This document shows positions 12,901-23,755 of a DNA stretch of 64,000 nucleotides, piece after piece (the first letter of the stretch is position 1; each line of letters starts with the position of its first letter). Under the pieces are notes generated by a model, which had not been told where the DNA came from, did not search any database, and worked only from the letters and a program-made list of their open reading frames with translations. The DNA comes from Symsagittifera roscoffensis (lineage: Eukaryota; Xenacoelomorpha; Acoela; Convolutidae): assembly GCF_963678635.1 (NCBI RefSeq), contig NC_087064.1, positions 14,811,802 through 14,875,801 of the forward strand, in the 5' to 3' direction. The position numbers and the translations under genes were made by a program.

Positions 12901-15900
12901 CCACCATCATAATTAATGAGGGATTGCCCAATCTGAGCGAAGAAAAGCAGTCTGTTATTTCACTCTGATCACAATTTATTGTTATCACAACAATGTCACT
13001 TTGTTTTTAAAATGTTGATGGTGTAATAATCATAAATGAGCCACTCTATGGACTTTCAGAGGCGGCATACTGACGATTAACTAACTATGGACGACCTTCC
13101 AAATTGGTTTTGAATTATTGGCTACAGTATGCTAATTTATAATTAGTAAGGAGATTCATGTAATTATTTTCAGGCGAGTCTATTGTGTGTTGGTCGCCGA
13201 ACAACTTCAACCAGCAGTGGATCAAGTACAGCGATGCATTCTGCTGGGTGTCGAACACCTTCAATGCCCCCCTCGACACCCACCACGCCCCCCACCTGGA
13301 CAAGTATGAGGCAGTGGAGCTGCACTACTACCAATGGGTGCCACTCATCTTATTCCTCATGGTCAGTATATGCTAGATCGAACTCAATTTCTCAGATGGA
13401 ATTTTCTTTTTGTTGGAACCATAAGTGTTTCTTTTAACGAGCTAGTTTCGAGCAAATGAAACTTCTACAGAAAGAATTTTTCATCTACAGAAAGAAAGAG
13501 GTGAAGCCCTGGATAATAAAAAAAGACTGCTCGTATTAGGGCGAAGCCCTGAAAGTTCCGACTGCCTTTTAACGTTTATGGAGCAGTAATAACATAAATG
13601 ACATGAAAAAATTAAAGGAAATAAAATAAAATGAAATTTTTTTTTGAAATTTGAAAAATTTTCTATGAAAATCATCCCCACACGCCATATAAAGTACAAA
13701 ACAATAGGTTTCGCTCCTTGTAACAAATCAATTATGGCAAATAAGCTTCTTTCAACCAATTTGCAACAATTTCTAAGACTGATTAAATCTCTGCTTACGC
13801 GTTAATAGCGCGAATTATATCGCGCGTGAATTGTCCCAAATTGGCCAAAATGGCAATCTTCAAACCCCCGTAACGTTACGAAAAATGATCACAGTTGGAA
13901 TATTTTTTCAATTTTGAGCTCAGGACAACAATACCCTTAGAATGATATAAAAATAGCGCGAATTCGTGTCTGTACAAAACAGTCCCATACAAAACAGTCC
14001 AATACAAAACAGTCCGGAAAAGTATGAAAATGAACGAAAAAAAAACAGTCCGAAAAACAGTCTCAAGTAATAATTGTTTTAACAAGCCGGCAGGCCGAGA
14101 ATTGCCCTTTGTTCAACAAACAATGAACAAAATAGTGACCGCCGCAGTCGCGCCAACGAACGTGTTGCGAGCTTGCCAACAGAGGATAGGACTTAATACG
14201 AAATTTAGAGCCGGTTATCGCCGCAAAGCGGCGACGCACGCGCAGCACGCCCACCGGCGACCTTAAACCGGACTGTTTTGTATTGGACTATTTTTTTCCT
14301 CCATTACATCATTTTTCGGACTATTTTGTAATGGACTGTTTTGTATGGGACTGTTTTGCATATGCACCCGCGAATTATATCGCGCGTTAATTGTCCCAAA
14401 TTGGCCCAAATGGCAGTCTTTAAACCCTCATAACTTTACGAAAAATGATCACAGGTGAAATATCTTTTCAAATTTAAGCTCAGGACAACAAAAGCTTTCG
14501 AATGATAAAAAAAAATTCCGTCAAAAATGGCTAGTTAAAAAGTCGAAATTTGTCTGAAGAAAAAAAAACCCACCCCGAGCACAAATATTCCGTTACTTTC
14601 GTATCGAAAGTCGGAACAATAAACAGAGTCGCAACATAATTTCACCCCTAATTAGTTTTTTCATCAGATGTCATTTTCATTTTGTTGGATTTAATTAGTA
14701 CTTCTTTTGACGAACCAATTTTAAACAAACAAATTTCTATAGAATTGATCATCCATGGGCGAAGCTTTAAGCAGCTGTAAAAATAAATATTTGGCCTGAA
14801 CAGATTTTTAACGCGCGCGATATCTCTGAAAACAAACTTGTTAATTGAGTTTAGGTCAGGGGTGGCCTTCTCATAGAGCAATTTCGGATAAGGGTACACC
14901 GTCTGTCTGTTCGTTACGCTATCTATTTTCGGCCGGATAGGTTCGTACAACTTTTTAGTCTAATACCCAGGGGCGGATTTAGGGGGGGGGGGCTGCGAAC
15001 GCAATTTTTTCGTGAAAATTTTCCAAAAAGTGACCAAAAACTGCTTTTTTGACCTGTTTTTTCAAAAATTTCTGGAGATATACTGGATTACCGCAAAGTT
15101 AGAGGAGAGAAGAAAAAAGTAACTGATTTCAATCTTTATTATGATTTCTCTGCTCAAACTAAGAATCAGAAACCAGAATCGCCATCATGAATAAAATAAA
15201 TAGAGAGTGTAAAAATTACTTATAACCAAAGATGAATAAACTATGACGTCAGTTTCAGGAATATAGTTCATATCCGATTGAATAACAACACTTTTGATAG
15301 TAACGGTCATAAGGGCTGTTATCTTTCTTCTCAGCCAAATTCTAGTGTATGACTTTTATTATTTTTTATATGTTCATGTGATCCTTAGAAATAAAACGAT
15401 TTTTCAAAATTAAATCCTCCGTCTTACGGAAAGATTGTGGGAACCCTTTGCGTTGTGGAGGTCGACGGATCCAGAATTTTGACCCCGCAGCCAAATCTGG
15501 ATTGTTTGCCCTGTTTTTAGGCGCTAACTTTCCTGTTTCCTCACCTCCTGTGGAGAACAGTCTATCTGTATGCTGGTCTGGACTTGGAACAGATAGCACT
15601 GCATGCGACCAGTTTCCACATCCAGATAGACGAACTAGCATGGCACACTTTGATCACTCGTCTGGCCAGACACATCGACAGATATTTAGGTATGTAGCAT
15701 TCATAAAAACATAGATATATTTGAAGACAGATATTAGTTGACCTGCTCGTTGTTAGGATCGCCTCGCGCGTTATCTTTGAATCGGGTTACCACTTTTTCA
15801 ATTTCTGGTTTCATGATAATTATTGAATTTTGAAAGAAGAGGCTTGACAAAAAACATGTCCTAACATAAAAAAGTCTCAAGGAGTTTGATAGTTTTTCAA

Positions 15901-18771
15901 GCAACGATATGACCCCAACCATCTCATGAAAGTTAATCGGGCTTCGTGAAAGTTAATCGGAAGCTTTTAAGGGTCCGCAGAGGTGCGGTTTCCTTATTTA
16001 TTTCAACAGGATGAAGAGGCGTCAAATAGTGATTCTCACGGCCTTCAGAGCAGTCTCGGGATATAATATTGAATTTCTGCATTTCATTACAGGATGATAA
16101 TTGTTTTTACGTACAAAGTTTGCTTGACTGTTGAATGAGCACTTTATATGTGCTTAGATAATTTTACACCAGATGTCTAAGAGAATGAGAGGGACAGTTT
16201 AGGAGATCCCTGAGTTTCCTTTTTCCTGATTTCTACTAGAGCTGCAGAAGTGTGTGGGGGAGGGGGAGGGTGGTTGTTGGGAGAGAGTGCGGGCAGTGCT
16301 GACTGGTCGGTGCTGTGTGTTGTCTGTGAGTAGACACTTTGGCAACTTCCTCTCCTTCATCTACCCTGCAGTCAAGACACTCTATCTACTAAATGTAGTC
16401 GGTCAGATGTACCTACTCTCACTATGGCTAGGTTGGTGCATTCAGTCTTTTTTTATGAAAAAAAAAACATTTTTAACACTATGGACATCAATTCAGTCTT
16501 CTGTTTTTTTTATAAAAATATATATATTTTAAAGCACCATGAACAACAGTTTTAGTTGGGGTAAAATATTTACCTTTGCTAGCCATCACTTTGATAATAA
16601 AAAGGGCACATATAAAGCGGAAAACTGATTGCTTTGATTGAAATTGATTGCAGAATTATTTGTTAGAACCCATTCCAGTTTTTTTAGTCAAGAAAAATGC
16701 CCGTTCAGTAAACAGTATGTACTAAAAAAAATAAATCTCTCATTCAATTAAAGTATGTTGTAATTTGGCATAAATTTCAGAAGCAGAAATTTCGATTGAA
16801 CAAAAAAATGTTAAAATTGAATGAATTTTCCAGCCGATAGCAAAATCGTTTCAAAACTTGTAATGCAATTTACAGGCGAGGAGTACAGATGGTACGGGAT
16901 AGACGTGTTGTTCAGCATGGGATTGGAGGGCAAGCGTCTGTCTGACGTCACCAGTCTCTTCCCCAGAGTCACGTGGTGCAAGGTGCAGGAGAGGGGAAAA
17001 GAGAGCATACTAGTGCACAACATGAACTGTGTTCTTCCGATTAATCTCTTCAACGAGATGGTATTCCTCGTGAGTAAAATTTTATTGTGAGCATTCCTCG
17101 TGAGTATAACTTTAACCTCGTCAGTCTAACTTTGATCTCGCGAGTATAACTTTAACTTCATGAGTATAACTAACCTCGTGAGTATAACTTTAACCTCGTG
17201 GGTATCATTTTTAATGGAATGATTTTAACGAGAGTATTCCTTACGAGTATGATCTCAACTCAATTTAACGAAACTAAGCAACTAGATACTCTTCATTGCA
17301 GATAGGATCGAAAAGTATTAAATTTTATTTTAACAAAATTGCTTCAAAATGCTGAGCAGTTTCTTTGAATAGTTGAGGGGCTCTAACAGCTACATACTAA
17401 TTATTTTATTTAGGTGGTGTGGTTCTGGCTGGCATTTGTGTTCGGGGTGACCAGTTTGAGTCTGGCCAGATGGTTCCTCAACTGCAGCTACATGGGCGAC
17501 GAGTATGTCCGCAAACACCTCAAGTTCAGCAACAAACTGCAGGTAAAACCCCAGCTAACTGTCAACATGCTGACGATATAATGACCATAAAGTGCTCTAG
17601 TTTCAACAAAAGTTATGGACAGCTTTTGGATCTTGTTTACTATCCCCCTCCCCCTAAGGCAAGGGGGGTTCATTTCATGGTACAAAAGTAGCATAATCCT
17701 ATTCAATGAATTAGTCTTTTATACGGGGGAAATTCCTTACCAGGTACCATAAATGGAGGGGGACTCAGGAAATGATTAAAAATCCTCGAATTTAGCAAAT
17801 TTTGTGACCTGAATTTCAAATTGGGTAAGCAGCGGCTGCACTCTGTAGACAATACAAGAAGCAGCTATCTTTTTTTAAACGAATGTAAACGAAATAGCGA
17901 ATTCCAACTTATTAGGCTATCTTGGTAGAAATAGTTGATTAGTACCATCATGTAATTTAAAAAATCGCATTATGTAATTTTAAAAATAATTTAGTTACAT
18001 TTGTTGCGTTCTCGCAGACGGCCGAAGACAAGAAACTCCTTCGACGCTTCCTCCACGGCTACCTCAAACAGGACGGGGTCTTCATCATCCGCATGCTCAG
18101 TCGGAACACCTCCTCCATTTTCGTCTCTGACCTCCTGTCCGAAATGTTTGAACTCCACCGAGTGAAAAGTACCGAACAGAGGCGACAACAAAGGTACTAT
18201 TGTGGTAAACTGATCCCTCAAAATGTAAACACCAAAGACAAGTAAAAAAAACATGAAAACTGCCCAAAAAAATTTCGCCCAAAAATTGAATTTAAAATGT
18301 ATACACCCAGCTTTGTCAGATAAAGCTCAATTGACACCAAACAACAGTTTTGATTAAGAAATCAGTAAGACTCAAATTAATAACGGGGACCAATTTCTCA
18401 CAATTGTATTACTTCTACACAGACTGCATAGAGCCACACAACAAACCACGAATCCTCCGATACCTTCTCACGAGCCAACTCCATCACACCTCCTTCAGAT
18501 CCAGGAGCCGCCTGTTCACAGTACCCTGGAGAGTTACCAAAGCGACGAGAACCTCCTACTCAAAGTATCGGAACCTCCGAGCTCAAACAATACAAATAGT
18601 CAACCAGCTCCTATTTTGCCTCCCAGAAGTGTTGCAGGTTCGACCATTTCCAATCAAGGCACTTGTGGTGATATTCGTCCTATGCCACCCCCCTTATACC
18701 AGAGGTTCGCTACAAACTTAGAAGTGGTTTCAACGCGCAGCTGTGATACCATTTGTGATAAGAAAAAGTGA
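9983..18771 (+). CDS. Innexin (gap-junction protein), eight exons, 521 aa
   Basis: Exons: 9983-10151, 13174-13361, 15521-15689, 16240-16431, 16876-17069, 17414-17542, 18018-18193, 18423-18771. All junctions are GT-AG and phases agree throughout. Innexins form hexameric gap junctions and hemichannels in invertebrate plasma membranes. Visible hallmarks are: first membrane span with TTRQFVG at the exon 1/2 junction; the first extracellular loop with two Cys (VCWSPNNF and FCWV); the family signature YYQWVP in span 2; FPHLLWR and AGLDLEQI after it; NVVGQMY in span 3; FPRVTWCKV and MNCVLPINLFNE in the second loop, again with two Cys; span 4 in exon 6; and DGVFIIRM in the cytoplasmic tail. The last exon gives a long Pro/Ser-rich tail. 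Exon 1 carries a Gly-rich insert near residues 18-25. Introns 1 and 2 (3.0 and 2.2 kb) are expanded by transposons. The start is the first ATG of the open frame. The 5' UTR and any upstream exon are not identified. Confidence 0.93.
10261..10661. repeat. MITE with CAGGGGCGGATCTAGG ends, in innexin intron 1
   Basis: The left end is CAGGGGCGGATCTAGG and the right end CCTAAATCTGCCCCTG, near-perfect 16-bp inverted repeats. Flanks show similar short words (GGGGTGTC at the left, GAGTGTC at the right), compatible with an imperfect target duplication. The interior matches the copies at 3422-3814 and 14968-15072. No transposase ORF is present, so it is non-autonomous; a hAT affiliation is possible but unproven. 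Confidence 0.8.
10662..11862. other. Innexin intron 1, unassigned part
   Basis: AT-rich intronic sequence. An ORF at 11555-11842 has no recognisable domain and overlaps a competing frame, so it is not called as a gene. TTTTTCAACGCCAT-type phrases recur near 10975 and, in reverse, near 11255, marking a small degenerate inverted repeat. Confidence 0.4.
11863..12390 (-). mobile_element. Helentron-like non-autonomous element, family A copy 1
   Basis: Read on the minus strand it starts TTGTTCCGACTTTCGATACG (12390 downward). It ends with the inverse GTCGGAACATT, a perfect stem-loop CAGGGC-TTT-GCCCTG (11879-11893), then about 15 further bases. A short asymmetric inverted repeat with a hairpin just before the 3' end is the signature of Helentron-associated elements. 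No Rep/helicase ORF is present. It sits in innexin intron 1. Homologous to 13523-14619. Confidence 0.7.
13523..14619 (-). mobile_element. Helentron-like element, family A copy 2, interrupted
   Basis: Same termini as the copy at 11863-12390: a hairpin AGGGC-GAA-GCCCT at about 13538-13551 and TTGTTCCGACTTTCGATACG at the minus-strand start near 14619. The middle segment TAGCGCGAATTATATCGCGC to GAATGATATAAAAA is present twice (about 13805-13952 and 14369-14510), so part of the element was duplicated. A 404-bp Mutator-type element (13965-14368) is nested at that junction. It lies in innexin intron 2. Confidence 0.7.
13965..14368. mobile_element. Nested mini-MULE (MULE-type MITE)
   Basis: Flanked by the 8-bp direct repeat CGCGAATT (13957-13964 and 14369-14376), which reconstitutes the uninterrupted host-element phrase. 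Termini are inverted repeats made of a tandem word, CATACAAAACAGTCC and variants: three units at the left, and the complement GGACTGTTTTGTATG repeated at the right. This is the same architecture as the full MULE at 7456 but with unrelated sequence. The internal 180 bp is markedly GC-richer (for example near 14215-14265) and has no convincing protein. Non-autonomous. Confidence 0.8.
14968..15072. repeat. Truncated MITE fragment (CAGGGGCGGATTTAGG end)
   Basis: Begins CAGGGGCGGATTTAGG followed by a G run, then shares CCAAAAAGTGACCAAAAACTG-type sequence with the interior of the copy at 10261-10661. The second half is absent. Located in innexin intron 2. Confidence 0.65.
17062..17205 (+). repeat. 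Tandem array derived from the innexin exon 5 splice donor
   Basis: The exon 5 end and donor, TTCCTC|GTGAGTA (junction at 17069/17070), is followed by about six degenerate copies of a roughly 20-bp unit, CCTCGTGAGTATAACTTTAA, at intervals down to about 17205. Several copies recreate a consensus GTGAGT or GTGGGT donor with the preceding CTC. The true donor is the first one, because it is in phase with exon 6. Confidence 0.8.
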
Positions 18772-18776
18772 AATTC

Positions 18777-18782
18777 AATAAA
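18777..18782 (+). promoter_or_regulatory. Innexin polyadenylation signal AATAAA
   Basis: A canonical AATAAA hexamer begins 5 bp after the innexin stop codon (TGA 18769-18771). A T/G-rich stretch follows about 15-30 bp later. If used, the 3' UTR would be extremely short. Confidence 0.6.
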
Positions 18783-19162
18783 CATTTTCCTTGCCTTGTT
18801 TTAGCACAAGTAATAATAACGCTTTGCAACAATATTTGTTCAGAGTTTAAACTGTTGATGCCAATTTGATAATAAATCATGTTATGTTAAATCATCAATT
18901 TGAAATTTAAACTTTTTTTAGGATCAAGCCGTTTTTTGCAGTGCCAAGCCATTTTAATCCAGCAAGACTCCTAGGTAACACTTCTACAATTGACAAAAGA
19001 AGTTTTTTTAACACCGACAATTAGCTTTTAAAACATTCATGTGTAAATGGTTATGACCGAGTATCACAAAATAATTTTTCTATTAATTTGCCATCAAGCA
19101 AAAAACTTTGAGCTGCAAAAGTGATATTTTATTTCAAATAACTTTCCGCAAATTTCAAGAAA

Positions 19163-19725
19163 ACAAGGATAGCCAGGTTACTGTGCAAGTAGCACAGAAT
19201 GTTCCGACCATGGTCTTTAGAAAACTACGGTTTAGAGAGTTTTTTTTTCCAAATTAGTGCACTTTTTTCTGCTCGGTGTGATGAAAAAATCTGACGTATA
19301 AACATAATTTATGCATATTAGACAGTCATAGTACTATTGGAAAATTGGACAAAAATTTTTGTAGAGAAATGACTAGAATACTTTTGCAAAATGAAGCTAA
19401 AAAACTCCAAAAACTAGTTTCAATTGCTTAAAACTAAAATTTGAGGTCTTAAATTAGCCATAATTTAGCTGTTTTAAGCCTGCTCGCTTGCTTTACTCGC
19501 TCGAATTAAAACGAAAAAACAAAAACTTCAAACCGGATTTTCTCGACAATGGGAATTTTTTTTGGAAATTTTTTTATGTCGTTCGAATCAGAACTGAAAA
19601 AACTTTAAGGTGATATATCACTCAATTGAGTCCGCTGATCATTTGTGGTACCTCATTTTGCGTGGAAAACGAAAAAAAAATTAAAACGCCCAATACAAAG
19701 TTCTCATTTGTCAAATGGTCGGAAA
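19163..19725 (-). mobile_element. Helentron-like non-autonomous element, family B copy 1
   Basis: The plus strand begins ACAAGGATAGCC, then the stem-loop CTGTGC-AAGTA-GCACAG (19181-19197) and AATGTTCCGACCATGG. It ends with the inverse ATGGTCGG at about 19725. On the minus strand this gives a 5' TTCCGACCAT end and, near the 3' end, ATGGTCGGAACATT plus a hairpin. Related copies lie at 27457, 30239 and 36053, with 3' ends only at 39961. Confidence 0.7.
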
Positions 19726-19827
19726 AAGGCTGCAAGAGTAATTGTATAATTTCTTTAAAAAATCATATACATGTCCAAATGCTTGCAAACTTCTCGGCTC
19801 GTATCATCAAACTTAAGTTACAAAAAT

Positions 19828-19905
19828 ACAAACAGAGGCGAAGCGTAGCACTACAAACAGAGGCGAAGCGTAGCACTACAAACAGAGGCGAAGCGTAGCA
19901 CTACA
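19828..19905 (+). repeat. 25-bp minisatellite, three units
   Basis: Three nearly identical head-to-tail copies of a 25-bp unit containing ACAGAGGCGAAGCGTAGCAC. The same GAGGCGAAGC phrase marks the dispersed family C repeats, so the array may lie inside or derive from such an element. Confidence 0.85.
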
Positions 19906-21750
19906 AACAAAGCTTTACAAGCTAACAGACAAAAAATGAAACGAAAATTACTTGAAGTCGAACGCGAATGAAAAAAGTCTCAAGCAAACCACAATTAAAA
20001 AATTCAGATTGTTTTCCGAAATATGTTCAATCTGAGGAAAACACGTTCAGCAAAAAAATCATCGAAGGGAAACAATTATCATGAAACAATTATCGAGCGG
20101 CAACTAAGCCGATTAAACTTGAGTAAACACCCGTTGAGCCGGAAAAAAAATAGTTACCAAGAAAAATGTTGAACTATCAAGTTCTGAAAGTCTAAGATTT
20201 TCATCATTTTGTTTGGGTCCAGTGTGTCCAAAAAGAGAGGTAGAAATCATGTTTCCCTTCACACAACGCAAAATTTTAAAATTATAAAGGCAAAATTCAG
20301 CTGAATAGATCGAATAAAGCCTTTAAGCAAAAAACTAAAAATAATGTCCTAAATCAGGGTACTTGAAACTATGAAACTATAAAATACAGTCGATAAAAAA
20401 ACCAAAACAAACAAACAACAGGTCAACATTTTTTTGTAACTGAATGTTTTCAGTTTGAAAAAAAAACAAGTCCTGCTCGAACCTAGTACCTTTCGAACCT
20501 AGTACCTTTGCCGTCTCGAGCGTAGCAACACGTTAAATAAAATTACCCTTAAGTCAAGTAAGGTGCTTCGGATAGGCATAGAAAAAACTAAAATTGGCTC
20601 AATAGTACAATCCAGAGCTTCCGTACTAATCAATACTTTTGAAAAGGAATGTTTTAGGATGAAAATCAACAAATTCTGACTGGATTCGAGCAAGGGACCT
20701 TTGCGGTCCCAGGCGTAGTCAATATATTGAGGCCTCAAGCTATCATATGATTCAAAAAAAATTTTCATTACGAGGCCAAACCGTGTATTTTTGAATTGTA
20801 AGTTGATGCCGCAACAAGGGCGCTGTCTAAGTTCCTTTTTTTCTTCGATCGTTCCGACAAAATTTTAACATGTTTAAAGACATATTTCTGGATTCCAGAG
20901 ACCTACAGACAGAGAATTGAGAGCCTATCCAGTGCACAGCTTGGCCTCGTATTAATTACTCAAAACATAACCTAAGATCCGAGCTAATAACGCATGCTAA
21001 TTGCAGGCGTAATTTTTAAAAATTTTCTTGAGATTCAAAAAGATTTATCTGACAAACTAAATCGTACTGAAAAAAACATCTGAGAGAAAAGTATTAACGA
21101 ATCGACACATTGCGTTTTTTCTCAAGCTCAGGCAAAAATACTATTAGTCTAACTTACTTTCATATCAAAGCCCTTTTTTAATAATTTCATAAAACGAGAA
21201 AAAAAATCAGTAACCAAAATTTGAAGTTCGAAACGTCCGGAAACAAGCGGAGAAGTTTTTACAAACGCAAATTATGAAAACACTCTTGCTTATCGAAACA
21301 ATAAACATGCATGGATGAACATAAAGCAAAAAATCACTATCTGCTTCCAGTCTAAGACGAACTATTGCAGTTTCATAAATGTGAAACCACAAATTATTCA
21401 AGCTTCTGGAGAGTCGCGAAAGAACCTTTTCACTCAAAATCAATATAAACACATTGATAAATAACAGACAACCATTAAAAAATAAAATGAAATTGACACC
21501 CACTATCAGAGCAAAAAAAAATCATAAAAAAATGCTTCAGATGATCCATGGAGAAATGAAATGAGAAATGAAAATAAGTACAAAAAAGAAGCTGAATTTC
21601 GCAATCACAAGCAAAAAGCGTCAAAAATATATTTTTAAAAATAGGATTCATATCACGGATAAAAAAGGTTTTGTAGCTAGATTAAATGCCGCAAAAACTT
21701 GATCATTAAGTCGTAAAACATAAACCGGAACCATTTATGTCTACTAATGC

Positions 21751-22020
21751 TTTGAAGCAAAAGAAAGCAAAATGAGAAATAACAAAGTCAGGGTTAGTAA
21801 AGTTACAAATTAAAATTTGCTTACGCATAGTACTTTTGCCTCATGTGCTCAAATGATTAAACTGACTGTTTCAAGATCGCTTGTTTTGAAGCAAAAAAAA
21901 AGCGAAATGAGAAATAACAAAGTCAGGGTTAGTAAAGTTACAAATTAAAATTTGCTTACGCATAGTACTTTTGCCTCATGTGCTCAAATGATTAAACTGA
22001 CTATTTCAAGATCGCTTGTT
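21751..22020 (+). repeat. 135-bp tandem duplication
   Basis: Two adjacent copies of a 135-bp unit (about 21751-21885 and 21886-22020) are almost identical. Each contains ATGAGAAATAACAAAGTCAG and GCTTACGCATAGTACTTTTG. Differences are confined to an A run and single substitutions, implying recent duplication. Function unknown. Confidence 0.9.
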
Positions 22021-23039
22021 TTAAAAAAAAAACAGAAAAAAATCTAAATTTTAAGACTCATAATCTAAACGTTTTTATGATTCATAAAGAAATTACTTTC
22101 AGTAACTGCCAACCAATTCGAGGTAGCAATTGTAACCTAGTGTTGTTGGTTGCTTTCTGAGTAAAATAGATACACAACTTTGACCCAGTCAAGCCGGTTG
22201 CTATTTAGGTACCACTGATCATTACCGCAAATATTCTCCGTTAAAAAAGTTTGTGAGAAAATTTTTTGAAAAAGCTCACTTTCATATATACTTTGATATT
22301 GTAAACTGATGAAACTTGAAACCAATGAAAAATTCTGCATTAAAAAAACGTACGAAGACGAAAGATGAGAATGCAATGATTTGAAAGTTAATTACGAAAT
22401 TTAAAAAATTCTGTATAGTCATTTTTTAACTGAAGGCAAACAGCTTTGAAAATCACAAAACAATAATATTGTTGCTATTATAGATTCATTAAAAACTTAA
22501 TCAGAGGCAAATCTGCACTCTCGCAAACACAAGCAAAAATTTCAAGTATTGGGTCTAAAAACAGAAATAAGTGAAGACAACTCAAAAAAAACCTTTAAAA
22601 ATGAAACGAGCCAACACCATGAGCCAGAATCAATACCTTATCCAGAAGATTAAGTCTCAGGAGACATGTTTGTACCCCATTATAAACGTCTTCTATCACA
22701 ACTAAAAAAAAGTATTGTATTATAAATGGGCGGATTTTTTTTTTTGAATTATACCAAATTTTCACTGTTTCTATATTAAAGCAAGGTCAATCGGACTACT
22801 CGAATTGGAGTAAAAGTCAAAAAGTCCTATTTCAATTTAAATTTTTTCTAGTTTATTTCCTGTTGTTTTTTTGCAGTTAAAGGCAGTAGAATTAATTTAC
22901 TGAGACGATATAGTAGCAAAACTAATAAATAAATCGTATAATAATAAAATCAAGAGTTCATTTAAATCTCATTGTGCCATTTGTAATATTGGTGTTAAGT
23001 AATCTGCAAAATAAAAACTTTCAGTCCGATCATTCTCGC

Positions 23040-23755
23040 AGCTGAGCTGGAACAACTTCCGACACAGGAGCGAAGCTGAGCTTTGCACTAATTGCGATGC
23101 AACAGTGAAAGACTGTGGTTTAATCAAAGGAAAAGAGAAAAAAATTGAAAAAATTACCTTAAAACTCGTTTTCGTTATAAAATTCAAAGAAATCGCAGAA
23201 AAATCCCGAAATGACCGACACAAATTCACATGCATGATTCAAAAGTTTACAAGGAGCTTTCGGAAAGCTAGAAAACAGCTGACCTTTCAAAAAAGTCCTT
23301 TCTGCGGGAGCTAAGCTGGCAGAAATGAGCCGACTACAATCGAACTCCTGACTACAATCAATGTCCCGACTGCAATCGAACTCCTGGCTTTGTCGTCAAC
23401 CTTGGGTGTTACAGCAGCTTAGAAGAAACCTGAACTTTCAAAAAAAATTTGGGCTGCGGGAACTAAGCTGACAAAAATAAACAGACGGACGATAGTCAGA
23501 AAAAGCACAAAAACTCAGGTTAAAAAAAAACAGGTCAACGCCAAAATCGAACCACAAGCCCTTGCCGTCTCAAGTAGATACGCTGATGCGAGAACTCTAC
23601 GCCAGATGATTGATTGAACTTGGATTTGTATTAAAAGAAGCATATGAGTAAGTCCAGGCTCCACGACAAGAGTCCTGTGAACAAAGTTTACGGGAAAAAA
23701 CAGTCTAGTACCCGTTTGCAATACCCTTGCTTATCGCAAGGGCAATCAGGAAACA
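23040..23755 (+). mobile_element. Dispersed non-autonomous repeat, family C copy 1
   Basis: Opens with GGAGCGAAGCTGAGCTTTGC and ends with a perfect stem-loop CCCTTGC-TTATC-GCAAGGG (23724-23742), preceded by GTCTAGTACCCG. Copies with the same order occur at about 30925-31430 and 41010-41660. The terminal hairpin suggests a Helitron/Helentron-type element, but its 5' boundary is not resolved. Confidence 0.55.

Noticed and set aside
18350-18721. 123-codon plus-strand ORF over innexin exon 8
   Set aside because: It is an alternate frame of the last innexin exon; the phase-correct frame continues from exon 7 and ends at 18771.
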